A stretch of DNA of 19,853 nt from NCBI GenBank assembly GCA_034408875.1, contig JAWXCJ010000003.1:1-19853 (forward strand). The letters are read 5' to 3'. Positions within the stretch are counted from its first letter, which is position 1, and the number at the start of each line of letters is the position of its first letter. The translations under genes and the position numbers were made by a program. Source of the stretch: JANNHK01 sp034408875. Its GTDB lineage: Bacteria; Actinomycetota; Acidimicrobiia; IMCC26256; PALSA-610. Positions 7,422 through 15,323 of the stretch are shown in pieces. The notes under the pieces are model-generated. The model was not told the DNA's origin, did not search any database, and saw only the letters and a list, made by a program, of their open reading frames with translations.

Positions 7422-8144
7422 ATGGCATCAGGATTCGAAGACCTACGCGCACTCTTCGTCAACTGTTCGCTGAAGTACGACGTGCACGACTCACACACGC
7501 GGCGGCTGTTGAATCGGGCGGCGGGGATCATGCGCCACGAGGGCGTCTCGGTCGAGATCGTGCATGCACTCGAACACGAGATCGCGTTCGGCATGGAGAA
7601 GGACCTCACGGAACACGGTCGTGAACGCGACGACTGGCCGGGCATTCAGCAGAAGATCGTCGACGCCGACATCTTCGTGCTCGGCACGCCGATCTGGCTG
7701 GGCGTGAAGTCGAGTGTCGCGACACTGGTTGTCGAGCGCATGTACGCGTACAGCGGCGACCGCAACGACAAGGGACAGTGGGTCTACTACGGCAAGACCG
7801 CCGGTTGTGTGGTGACGGGGAACGAAGACGGCGTGAAGGCGTGCGCCCGCGACGTTCTCTACGCGATGCAGCACATCGGGTACATGGTCCCTCCCCAAGC
7901 CGACTGCGGCTGGATCGGCGAAGCGGGCCCCGGTCCGAGCTACGGCGACATTGTCGAAGGCGCAGACGTGCCCGTCGGCTACGACAACGAGTTCACGCTG
8001 CGCAACACCACGTTCATGGCGTGGAACCTGATGCACACCGCACGCATGCTGAAGGACAACGGCGGTATCCCGGCGCGCGGCAACCAACCCGACCACTGGG
8101 AATCGGTCACCAACGCCCGTCAACAGTCACCCGACGGACCGTGA
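7422..8144 (+). CDS. Flavodoxin-like NAD(P)H:FMN reductase family protein
   Basis: This 240-residue protein has the flavodoxin fold. LRALFVNCSLKYDVHDSHT (8-26) is the phosphate-binding loop for FMN. IVDADIFVLGTPIWLG with KSSVATLVVERM is the classic flavin-contacting region of NADPH-dependent FMN reductase proteins. GKTAGCVVTGNEDGVKACARDVLYAMQHIGYMV is the third beta-alpha unit. The last 70 or so residues extend the usual fold (GYDNEFTLRNTTFMAWNLMH). The ATG at 7422 is preceded by GAGGAGAGG (7408-7416), a good ribosome site, so I prefer it to the upstream in-frame start at 7383. The gene stands alone behind the palindrome-bearing gap and converges with the methyltransferase. A role in supplying reduced flavin or detoxifying quinones is typical for the family, but not specific here. 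Confidence 0.85.
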   Translation: MASGFEDLRALFVNCSLKYDVHDSHTRRLLNRAAGIMRHEGVSVEIVHALEHEIAFGMEKDLTEHGRERDDWPGIQQKIVDADIFVLGTPIWLGVKSSVATLVVERMYAYSGDRNDKGQWVYYGKTAGCVVTGNEDGVKACARDVLYAMQHIGYMVPPQADCGWIGEAGPGPSYGDIVEGADVPVGYDNEFTLRNTTFMAWNLMHTARMLKDNGGIPARGNQPDHWESVTNARQQSPDGP

Positions 8145-8189
8145 CGACCGTGGCCGGCGTCGTAGCGTCGCAGTGCAGCGCGCGGACGA

Positions 8190-9211
8190 TTACTTGTATG
8201 CCACCGCGGCGCTCGTCGGACCCGCGAGCGGGACGACCTCGGTGCGCGTGAAGCCCGCGGCGCGACACCAGGCGTCGAACTGCGATGCCGTGTAGTCGAA
8301 CCCGCCCGGCGTCTCGATGAGCATGTTGAGCGACATGAGTAATCCGAACGCGTTGGCGCGCCGGTCATTGTCGATCACATTCTCGATCGCGATGAACCGG
8401 CCGCCCTCGGGCAACGCCGCGTAGGCCTTCCCGATCAGCATTCGCTTCTCGCCCTCGTCCCAGTCGTGCAAGATGTTGCCCATCGTGATCACGTCGGCCG
8501 TCGGCAGGTCGTCGGTGAAGAAGTCGCCCGCGACCACCGTGACTCGGTCGTCGACCCCGAGCGTTTTCAGGTTCCGCTCCGCGACGGGGACAACCGGCGG
8601 CAGGTCGAACGAGATCGCCCGCAGTTCGGGGTAGTGCTGCACGGCAATGGCGGAGAAGATCCCGTTGGCGCCGCCGACGTCGCAGAGCACCTTCGCACTC
8701 GACAGGTCGATGGCTTCGACGAGCGCCATAAACGGTCCCGTTTGGATGCCTTGCATGGCCCGCAGGAACAGTTCGAGCCGTTCCTCGTCGGCATAGAGCG
8801 TGGCGAACAGTCGTCGCCGACGGCGGCTTCGTTCTGGGGCTCGCCGGTGCGCAGCGCTTTGGTGAGGTTGGCCCAGAACGGGTACAAGCGCTCGTTGGCC
8901 ATCTCGAAGATGCCGCCCAGGTAGGCCGGCCGGCGCTTGTCGAGGAAGAACGCGGTGTCGGCCGTGTTCGTGTAGCGGGCGTCGGTGCCGACGCCGGTGC
9001 GTGTCAGGAAACCGAGCGCCACCAGTGCATCGAGGAAGTCCGACCGCGACCGCGGATGCAGTGAGAGCCGGTCGCCGATCTCGGCTGCGCTCCGGCTTTC
9101 GCTTCCGAGCACCGTAAACAGTTCGAGCTCGACCGCCGACAGGAGCGTCTTCGACGCCCAGAAACCCATCCCGATCTGCATGATCAACTCGGGGTTCGGG
9201 TGCTCGTCCAT
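8190..9211 (-). pseudogene. O-methyltransferase (COMT-like), frameshifted
   Basis: This encodes a SAM-dependent small-molecule O-methyltransferase of about 340 residues, split over two frames. The first part (from ATG 9211: MDEHPNPELIMQIGMGFWAS, winged-helix dimerisation domain, ALVALGFLTR) runs to GEPQNEAAVGDD. The second part, in the next frame, resumes at once with LFATLYADEERLELFL and carries the SAM motif CDVGGANG and the catalytic region GNILHDWDEGEK. One missing C at about 8810 would rejoin them perfectly (GAC GAC CTG). There is no slippery heptamer, so programmed frameshifting is unlikely. Either the gene is freshly inactivated or the assembly dropped a base. The start is set by CCTCC at 9218-9222 (GGAGG on the - strand). 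Substrate is unknown; polyketide or phenolic methylation is usual for the family. Confidence 0.82.
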
Positions 9212-9217
9212 TCCGTG

Positions 9218-9222
9218 CCTCC
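9218..9222 (-). promoter_or_regulatory. Ribosome-binding site of the O-methyltransferase
   Basis: GGAGG on the - strand lies six bases before the ATG at 9211 and favours that start over a TTG at 9229. Confidence 0.55.
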
Positions 9223-9317
9223 ACTCCAAAGCGCAGCAATCCGCGCCGAAGGATAGAGCCGCCGTCCCCCCGCCCGCACGGTCACTGCCGGCACGGGATC
9301 GGCGGGAGGTGTTGCCC

Positions 9318-9323
9318 TACACT
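9318..9323 (+). promoter_or_regulatory. Possible -10 box of the tRNA-Arg gene
   Basis: TACACT lies 11 bases before the tRNA 5' end, a sensible place for a -10 element. No matching -35 hexamer is visible 16-18 bases upstream, so the call rests on position and the TANNNT pattern only. Confidence 0.35.
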
Positions 9324-9334
9324 GGTTCGCCCAA

Positions 9335-9407
9335 GCGCTCGTAGCTCAATGGATAGAGCATCTGGCTACGGACCAGAAGGTTGGGGGTTCGAGTCCCTCC
9401 GAGCGCG
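9335..9407 (+). tRNA. tRNA-Arg (anticodon ACG)
   Basis: A complete cloverleaf folds by eye. The acceptor stem GCGCTCG/CGAGCGC has seven perfect pairs. The D stem is GCTC/GAGC, the anticodon stem TCTGG/CCAGA, and the loop CTACGGA gives anticodon ACG at 9368-9370. The T stem is GGGGG/CCCTC with loop TTCGAGT. The discriminator base is G9407 and CCA is not encoded, as is common in actinomycetes. A34 would be edited to inosine to read CGU, CGC and CGA codons. The protein-coding genes on both sides are broken. Confidence 0.97.
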
Positions 9408-9463
9408 CTGAGTGCGTCTTGAACGCCGACGACGAGTTGCGAGTCGCCCCCGTCGAGACGTCG

Positions 9464-9469
9464 TAACCT
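9464..9469 (+). promoter_or_regulatory. Possible -10 box of a leaderless promoter
   Basis: TAACCT fits TANNNT and ends exactly six bases before the GTG at 9476, the same geometry as at 6325 and 17286. No Shine-Dalgarno site precedes this GTG. The 68 bases between the tRNA and the GTG hold nothing else that I can recognise. Confidence 0.35.
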
Positions 9470-9475
9470 CGGCGT

Positions 9476-11701
9476 GTGAGTCGGCCGGAGGGCGGGGAGC
9501 CTGGTCTGTATGACGCGGTGCTCACGCGGCGATCGGCGCGCGCGGTCGTGGGTCTCGATCCCGAGCTCACGGCGCTCGACGATGCCGAACAACCGCACCG
9601 CTGGGCCGACCATGTCGGCGCGGTACTGGCCGGTTACCTCCCCGGGGTTGACGAGCCCGAGCGCGCCAAGGTCGTAGCCGAGTTGCTGGCGGTCTTCGGC
9701 CACGCTGACGACGCGGTCGAACTTCCGCCTCGTCTCCTGGTCGGCATCCCGAGCGTCGATGCGCTTGGGGCGCGCCGTCTCCCGCGCCGGCCGGATATTC
9801 CGTTGTCAACCCATGACCTTTTGGTCAACGCCCGTGGCGAGCCCCACTTGGCCGCCGAGTTGAAGAAGGAGATCGCGTCCGCCGACCGGATCGATCTCAT
9901 CGTCGCGTTCGTCCGCTGGTACGGCGTCCGGCTGTTGTTCGACGCACTCGAGGAAGCCCGGCGCAACGATGTTCCGATCCGTTTGCTCACGACCACGTAC
10001 ACCGGATCGACCGAACGCATCGCGCTGGATCGGCTCGTCGAACTTGGCGTCGACGTACGCGTGTCGTACGACACCGCCACCACCCGGCTCCACGCGAAGG
10101 CATGGATCTTCCATCGGCGCACCGGGTTCTCGACGGCATACGTCGGGTCGTCGAATGTCACTCGGTCCGCACTGCTCGACGGGCGCGAGTGGAACGTTCG
10201 GCTCTCTCGGTCGGCTGCGCCTGCGCTGTTTGACAAGTTCCGCAGTGCTTTCGACACCTACTGGGCATCGTCCGACTTCGAGCCGTACGACCCGGCGCGC
10301 GATGCCGACCGGCTCGACGTCGCGCTCGGACACGGCCCACGCGACGAGGACACCGAGCTCTCAGGGCTGAGGTTCACTCCGTGGCCCTACCAAGAGGAGA
10401 TCCTCCAAGCGCTTGACTCCGATCGGCGCAATCACGATTCGTGGCGCAATCTCGTCGTGGCGCCGACGGGTACCGGAAAGACCCCACACTTCTGTTCGTC
10501 GCGCATCGAGAGCGCATCCTCAGCCAGTCGCGCCGCACGTTCCGCGAGGCGCTGAGCGACGGATCGTTTGGCGAGCTCTTCGTCGGCGGCCATCGGCCGG
10601 AGCTCGGCCGCCACGTGTTCGCTTCGATCCAGACGCTGCACGCGAACGATCCCACGAAGCTCGACCCGAGCGTGTTCGACGTGGTGATCGTCGACGAGTT
10701 CCACCACTCGGAAGCGTCTACGTACCGGCGCCTGCTCGATCACCTCCAACCCCGCGTTCTCCTCGCGCTCACCGCAACACCGGAACGAGCCGACGGGCTC
10801 GACATCCGACGTTGGACCGACGGTCGCACCGCCTTTGACATGCGTCTCTGGCATGCGCTCGACCGCCAACTCCTGGCCCCGTTCCAGTACTTCGGGGTGG
10901 CCGACACCGCCGACCTGTCGGGCGTTCGCTGGGAAGCAGGGCGCTACCAGGCATCCGATCTCGGCGCGCTCTATACGGGCGACGACATTCGTGCCCAACT
11001 CATCCTGCGCCAGCTCCACCGCATCGTCGCCCAACCCCGCCGCATGCGAGCGCTCGGGTTCTGCGCAACCGTCGAGCACGCGCAGTACATGGCTCGGTAC
11101 TTCGACGAGCGGGGTTTGCCGTCGGTTGCGGTGACCGGCGAGACGCCCGAGGCGATGCGCAACGAGCTTGTGGCCCGGCTCGTTCGTGGCGAGCTGGCCG
11201 CGATCTTCACGCGCGATGTCTTCAACGAGGGCATCGACATCCCCGAGGTCGACACAATCCTGCTTTTGCGGCCGACAGAATCGGTCACGGTGTTCCTCCA
11301 GCAGATCGGCCGCGGCTTGCGACGGCACGACGGCAAGGAAGTGTGCACAGTCCTCGACTTCGTCGCGAACTACCGACGCGAGTTTCGCTTCGATCTGCGG
11401 CTCCGCGCCCTGACGGGCATCGGCCGGCGCGACTTGGTCAATGCTTCAGAGACCGGTTTTCCGTTCCTTCCGAGCGGCTGCCACATCGAACTCGACCGTC
11501 AGGCGCGTGAGTGGATTGTCGAGCACCTTCGCTCGGCGGTCCTTGCCAACGCGCCCGCCTTGCGCCGCGAACTGCAAGTCATGGCGACGACGGTCGACGA
11601 GCCACCCTCCCTCGCGACGTTCGTCAACGAAGCCGGCATCGACCTCGAAGACGTCGGGAAGGTCGGAGGCTGGGTGTCGCTGCGGCGGTCCGCGGGTCTC
11701 G
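9476..11701 (+). pseudogene. PLD-domain/DEAD-type SF2 helicase, broken
   Basis: This is the remains of a long protein with an N-terminal phospholipase-D-like nuclease domain joined to an SF2 helicase, a type often linked to restriction or defence. Frame one (9476-10483) contains GLYDAVLTRRSARAVVGLDP, a PLD part with TTRLHAKAWIF and VGSSNVTRSALLDGREWNV, and Walker A APTGTGKT (Lys335). Straight after GKT the sequence jumps to another frame at TLLFVAHRERIL. The helix of about 17-19 residues that normally separates these motifs is absent, about 50 bases lost out of frame. Frame two then has VIVDEFHH, LALTATPER, FNEGIDIPEVD and QIGRGLRRHDG. The homology stops near WVSLRRSAGL (11700), where it meets a PEP-utiliser fragment. 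No functional protein can be made. Starting at GTG 9476 matches the family N-terminus. Confidence 0.85.
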
Positions 11702-12064
11702 AATCGCGGCGCTGCCGACCCCGCCGACGCGTTGGCGGTCCTCGAACCCGGCGACGTGCTCGTCGTGCCCTTCACCACCCCGGCGTACAACGCGGTGCTT
11801 CCAATCGTTTCAGGGTTGATCGTCGAGGAGGGCGGTGCGATCAGCCATGCCGCCATCGTCGCACGCGAGCTCGGCATCGCCGCGATCATCGGCGTCCGCG
11901 GCGCGACGCGCCACATTCCAGACGGCGCCGAGGTCGAACTCGACCCCAAGCACGGAAGCGTGCGCGTGGTCAACACCAACTTGTTACCGGGTGTGGATCC
12001 CACCGAGTTCTCAGCATCGGAGTCTTCGACAAGCCCCGACAGCTCCGGGCGGCCGGCGCGCTGA
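11702..12064 (+). pseudogene. PEP-utilising enzyme, C-terminal mobile domain fragment
   Basis: In a different frame from the helicase, the sequence from about 11702 reads NRGAADPADALAVLEPGDVL, then VVPFTTPAYNAVLPIVSGLI, EEGGAISHAAIVARELGIAA and IPDGAEVELDPKHGSVRVV. This is the swivelling phosphohistidine domain of phosphoenolpyruvate synthase, pyruvate phosphate dikinase or rifampin phosphotransferase. The His in ISHAA is the residue that carries the phosphate. The ATP-grasp and other upstream domains of such enzymes are missing, so this is a C-terminal remnant with no start of its own. After VRVV the frame runs another 27 residues of unfamiliar sequence to TGA 12062-12064, perhaps a further junction. 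The next 114 bases, to the convergent ERCC4 gene, show nothing recognisable. The parent enzyme cannot be named exactly. Confidence 0.75.
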
Positions 12065-12178
12065 ACGAGGCAACCTTGCGCCGGCCACCGTTCCCGACCG
12101 TATTGCTGCGGCGGCTCGGTGGCGGCGTTGCGATTTCGAAAAGCCGCGGCAGCACGTCGCGTTCCGCGATCGCGCCCG

Positions 12179-13147
12179 TCAGAGTTCCGGATGGTCGGCT
12201 CGGTACGCGGTCCAGACTTCGGGGCGGAGTCGGCCGCGGTCGGGGACTGAGATGCCCATGGCTCGCGCCCAGGCGCGCACTTGGGCGGTGGTCGGGCCCG
12301 GCTGCACGGGCGCGGCAACCAGTTCGAGGGCTCGCTGCCGCGCGGCCTGGTCGTCGCGGGCGTGTACGAGCGCGGCGCCGAGGAAACGGTATGTCCACTC
12401 CTGCGCGAGCTGTCGGTTCTCGCAGAACACGATCGGTACCGACGGGAAACGGACCTGTGCTTCGGCGAGACCCTCGACAACGACCGAAGGCTGCGCGTGC
12501 TGGAGTTTGAACAGCGACGAGTAACGATCCTCGACCACGACCGCCGCTCGTGGCACGGTCGCGAGATCGGCAAGCAGGTAGCGCAGCTTGCCGGTCGTGA
12601 GCGTCGAGACGAGATCGGCGACACTCTTGCGCTCGACGGAAGCGACGACGGTTCCGTCGACCTCGACGCCGTAGTCGCCGGCCCGCAACGCGCGCCGCTC
12701 GGTCGTGCATTGTTGTTGGCTGAACCGCCACGGGTACCGCTCGTGACTGTCGACGACGATCACGAGTGCTTCGCCCGACGCGCGCCGGGTCGGCACCCGG
12801 ACGTTGGGGCGGGCCTGGCGTGCAGTCCGCGCGCTCTGCCAGAACACGACCTCACGCCCGCGGGCCTGCGCGAACACGAACTGCGACCGGTTCTCTCGCG
12901 CGCGGGCCAAGACGAGATCGATCGCAGGACCGCGTCGCCTGCACTCACGGACCGGTACCCGTTCGATCACGTCCGCGTCCGACGGCCAGGTGTCAGCCGG
13001 GTGGCAGTAGACCTTGGCCGTGCGCGGCCACGTGTCTCGCGCCTTGAGCACGATTGCCTGCGAGCCGACAGGAACGCGCAGCAGGAACGGCAACGACGAC
13101 GTGGCGTCGGGATTGCGAGCGATCACGAAATCGTCCACGGCTCCCAT
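12179..13147 (-). CDS. ERCC4/XPF-family nuclease with Lsr2-like C-terminus
   Basis: This is a 322-residue protein in three parts. Residues 1-125 are a conserved-looking N-terminal region without a name I know (FVIARNPD, VLKARDTWPRTAKVYCH, NRSQFVF, VFWQSARTARQARP). Residues 128-260 are an ERCC4-type nuclease: VIVVDSHERYPWRF with Asp133, RALRAGDYGVEVDG, then VERKSVADL, matching the XPF motif ERKx3D (Glu172-Arg173-Lys174, Asp178), and AAVVVEDRYSSLF. Residues 287-320 (TTAQVRAWARAMGISVPDRG and on) match the C-terminal DNA-binding domain of Lsr2, with the minor-groove RGR at 304-306. A structure-specific nuclease guided to DNA by an Lsr2-like tail is the natural reading. A ribosome site for ATG 13147 is poor, as GGAG sits too close. 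It follows gene remnants on the same strand. Confidence 0.85.
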   Translation of the reverse strand: MGAVDDFVIARNPDATSSLPFLLRVPVGSQAIVLKARDTWPRTAKVYCHPADTWPSDADVIERVPVRECRRRGPAIDLVLARARENRSQFVFAQARGREVVFWQSARTARQARPNVRVPTRRASGEALVIVVDSHERYPWRFSQQQCTTERRALRAGDYGVEVDGTVVASVERKSVADLVSTLTTGKLRYLLADLATVPRAAVVVEDRYSSLFKLQHAQPSVVVEGLAEAQVRFPSVPIVFCENRQLAQEWTYRFLGAALVHARDDQAARQRALELVAAPVQPGPTTAQVRAWARAMGISVPDRGRLRPEVWTAYRADHPEL

Positions 13148-13165
13148 TCTCCACGAAGGCGTAGC

Positions 13166-13250
13166 TCAGGGCTCGAGTTCGGCCCGCCACTGGGCGAACT
13201 CGGTCCGAAGCTTGTCGAATGTCTCGTCGTCTACCTCGAACTCGATGCTT
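13166..13250 (-). pseudogene. Unidentified C-terminal coding remnant
   Basis: In a frame different from the sugar dehydrogenase fragment, about 26 residues (SIEFEVDDETFDKLRTEFAQ, then WRAELEP and TGA 13166-13168) read like the natural acidic, helical end of a protein. The frame has no credible start; upstream it becomes arginine-rich noise. I take it as the tail of another gene, joined to the dehydrogenase fragment near 13250. It ends 18 bases before the ERCC4 start. Family not recognised. Confidence 0.35.
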
Positions 13251-13482
13251 CGACCATCCGTCGAGGGCCCGTGTCGTCGATCGCGAGGTGGCCGCCGTTG
13301 GCGAGATCTGCTGCCGGCGGGCCTTCCCGGAGCACTCGTTCCCTCCCGGGTGCGACCTGCGCGACGACGATCCGGTCGTCGGCGCGTCGTGTCCACGCGG
13401 CGAAGACCCGGTCTTCGGCGATCGCGATGCCGAGGAGTCCTCGTTGTGTTTCGGGTTCGAGCGACACCGCGACGTTCGTCAC
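13231..13482 (-). pseudogene. PQQ-type sugar dehydrogenase fragment
   Basis: The GTG at 13482 overlaps the stop of the upstream membrane protein (GTGA) and opens 83 residues. Residues 2-70 or so resemble part of a soluble beta-propeller sugar dehydrogenase: VAVSLEPETQRGLLGIA, DRVFAAWTRRADDRIVVAQV, GRERVLREGPPAADLANGGH. The family's QRGLLGIA segment normally lies well inside the protein, and ANGGHLAID is normally followed by a long propeller (GRLVIGVGD-like). Here the text becomes PRRMVEASSSR and stops. Both ends of the parent gene therefore seem to be missing. A short translated product is possible because of the coupled start, but it could not form a propeller. The family call is moderate, from pattern memory. 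Confidence 0.5.
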
Positions 13483-13895
13483 GCGGGGTCGCGCTCGTCG
13501 GCGTTGGTGCGCATCGCCCACGCGAGCGTCGCCAGACCGATTGCGAGACCACCCCAAAGGGAGAGGTTCGAGCCGCGGCCGCCGAGCACGTTGGCGCCCC
13601 GCCCCCACTGGACGACGACCTGGAGCGCCATCACCGCGAAGCCCGCGGCGGCGATGCCTACCCCGAGCACCGATCGGCGCCAACCAGCGACGACCGCGAC
13701 CACTCCGAGGGCCAATGTGCACATCGCTCCCAGGCGGTTGAAGCCGGCGAGGGCCAGCTCGATCGAGGGCCGGCCGACCAACCATCCCGCCCGGTCGGTG
13801 AAGGAACCGTCGGCGGCGGCGAGGCCCGCGACGCCGAACGCGACGGCGACGGCACCGAGCACCACGACGGCGCGCCCGATACGGGTTACGACCAT
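13479..13895 (-). CDS. Small four-helix membrane protein
   Basis: This 138-residue protein has four predicted membrane helices: AVVVLGAVAVAFGVAGLAA, AMCTLALGVVAVVAGW, VGIAAAGFAVMALQVVV and LSLWGGLAIGLATLAWAM. The loop after helix 1 carries DRAGWLVGRPSIELALAGFN. It ends in NADERDPA. I choose ATG 13895, which overlaps the end of the DoxD-like gene by ten bases (13886-13895). The longer frame reaching 14213 is arginine-rich shadow of that gene. Coupling to DoxD suggests a joint role in the membrane. I do not recognise the family, and no active-site motif is evident. Confidence 0.75.
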   Translation of the reverse strand: MVVTRIGRAVVVLGAVAVAFGVAGLAAADGSFTDRAGWLVGRPSIELALAGFNRLGAMCTLALGVVAVVAGWRRSVLGVGIAAAGFAVMALQVVVQWGRGANVLGGRGSNLSLWGGLAIGLATLAWAMRTNADERDPA

Positions 13896-14419
13896 CGGAG
13901 CGCCATGCGTGCGGACCACGTGTCGCGCTGCGCCCATACGGGCCGCAGGACGCCGTCGAGGCCGACGTAACGTCCGGCCGCAATCGCGAACAGCACGAGG
14001 TTGGCGGCGACCATCAGGTAGTACGACCACGGCCACTCGTCCGGCGCGTTGAGCACCGACAGGGCGATCGCGATTGCTTGCCCGACGCCGACCAGCGCCC
14101 ACAAGCGCGTGAGCAGACCGAGGGTCAAAAACGCGCCGAGCGCGGCCTCGACGATCAGCACACCCCACCCGAAGGCGCGGAAGTTCGGCAGCACGGCCTC
14201 CCGTACGAGCCACGCGAACGGCGGGAAGACCTCGTGTTCGACCGCATCGGTCGTGAACCCATAAAGACCGCGGCCGCTGTTCTCACCAAAGTCGGGTGGG
14301 CGTTTCCAACCGGCGTTGACGAGCCACAGCATGCCCACCGTGATGCGGAACGCGCCGAGGATCACCCGCCCGATCCGGTCGGGAACGACCTCATCTGTAG
14401 GTCTCACGGTCTCGGTCAT
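13886..14419 (-). CDS. DoxD/DoxX-like membrane protein
   Basis: This is a 177-residue integral membrane protein. After a short N-terminal tail (TETVRPTDEVVPDRIGR) come helices around VILGAFRITVGMLWLVNAGW, WGVLIVEAALGAFLTLGLL, LWALVGVGQAIAIALSVL and YYLMVAANLVLFAIAAG. The R-I-x-x-G-x-x-W-L-x-x-A-x-W-K pattern in the first helix and the overall layout fit the DoxX/DoxD family, which includes the small subunit of thiosulfate:quinone oxidoreductase. A redox role at the membrane is possible, but most DoxX relatives are uncharacterised. The ATG at 14419 has an excellent GGAGGAGG seven bases upstream, so I reject the longer start at 14467. The next gene on this strand overlaps its end. Confidence 0.78.
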   Translation of the reverse strand: MTETVRPTDEVVPDRIGRVILGAFRITVGMLWLVNAGWKRPPDFGENSGRGLYGFTTDAVEHEVFPPFAWLVREAVLPNFRAFGWGVLIVEAALGAFLTLGLLTRLWALVGVGQAIAIALSVLNAPDEWPWSYYLMVAANLVLFAIAAGRYVGLDGVLRPVWAQRDTWSARMALRWS

Positions 14420-14426
14420 CGACCAA

Positions 14427-14434
14427 CCTCCTCC
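14427..14434 (-). promoter_or_regulatory. Ribosome-binding site of the DoxD-like gene
   Basis: GGAGGAGG on the - strand, seven bases before ATG 14419, fixes that start. The 73-base gap to the radical SAM stop shows no terminator that I can see. Confidence 0.65.
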
Positions 14435-14492
14435 GGTGCGTTGTGTGGTGCCCGCCGGCGATTGCACCCGACCGGGTGCGGCGTGCTCACGC

Positions 14493-15323
14493 TCACCTGA
14501 TGTTCATCGTGGTGTCCCCGCCGGGCGGACGACCCGCCACGAGACCCAACAACTCCTCGGCCGGCATGCGGAGAGGGTTCGTCGTTCGCGTGACGAGAAG
14601 ATCGGTGTCGAGCCGGCCGTTGCGCACGGTCGGGCCGAACGGGCTCCAGAACGCGCCGTCGGCCGTGATCGTCAGTTCCGGCGGCAGGTTCTCGGGGGAG
14701 ACGCCGACCGCGTCGTCGTGGTCGATCCCGCGTCCGCGGCTGACGATCGGCCGCACGACGTGGTCGGCGTCGGCGACGCCGAGGCCGCGGTGCAGCTCAC
14801 AGAGGCGGGCCGCCGCGTCGGGGTCGAGCGCCGTCGCGGTGGTCGCAATGCGGACTCGGACACCGGCGTCGACCAACCGGGGGATGGCGTCGACGACCCG
14901 CGCAAAGTTCTCGGGTCCGCGCATGGCGTCGTTCATTTCGGGGTCCGGCGAGTCGAGCGACACCTGGACCGCCAGGTCCCGCCCGGCCAGGCGCGACATC
15001 CGTCGCACGAGCGCCTCCGTGAACCGGGTGCCGTTCGACAATACGAGCGTCGGCAGTGTGTCGGTCAACGCGTCGAGCGTGTCGACGATGCCCGGCGCGA
15101 GGAACGGCTCGCCGCCGGTGATGCCGAGATCGGTGAACCCGAGCGCGGCCGCTTGGGTTGCGGCAGTCCGCATCGCTGCATCGGAGAGCAACCGTTTCGG
15201 GACCTCGGGCGCCGATTCGGTGAGGCAGTACGTGCACGCGAGATTGCAGTGGTAGTTGCTGTAGAACCACACCCGGCCGGACAGTGTGCCGTCGGCCACA
15301 GCGTCGGCGATCACCGACGTCAC
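14493..15323 (-). CDS. Radical SAM protein without SPASM domain
   Basis: This 276-residue protein starts at GTG 15323, overlapping the upstream CMD-type gene's stop by four bases (GTGA). SNYHCNLACTYC carries the CxxxCxxC iron-sulfur motif (Cys26, Cys30, Cys33) that binds the 4Fe-4S cluster and SAM. LGITGGEPFLAPG is the GGE motif, TLVLSNGTRF and VQVSLDSPDPEMNDAMRGP are later barrel strands. The C-terminal 70 residues have no cysteines, so there is no SPASM or Twitch auxiliary cluster. The reaction is unknown; sequence style resembles peptide- or cofactor-modifying radical SAM enzymes. Strict coupling to the AhpD-like gene suggests joint function. No small precursor-peptide gene is obvious next to it. 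The open frame extending to 15659 is shadow of the CMD gene. Confidence 0.87.
   Translation of the reverse strand: MTSVIADAVADGTLSGRVWFYSNYHCNLACTYCLTESAPEVPKRLLSDAAMRTAATQAAALGFTDLGITGGEPFLAPGIVDTLDALTDTLPTLVLSNGTRFTEALVRRMSRLAGRDLAVQVSLDSPDPEMNDAMRGPENFARVVDAIPRLVDAGVRVRIATTATALDPDAAARLCELHRGLGVADADHVVRPIVSRGRGIDHDDAVGVSPENLPPELTITADGAFWSPFGPTVRNGRLDTDLLVTRTTNPLRMPAEELLGLVAGRPPGGDTTMNIR

Noticed and set aside
8804..8816. Programmed frameshift in the O-methyltransferase
   Set aside because: No slippery heptamer or stimulatory hairpin is visible; a missing base explains the break more simply.
9408..9475. Phage attachment site or integrase at the tRNA-Arg 3' end
   Set aside because: No repeat of the tRNA 3' end and no integrase is visible in the window.
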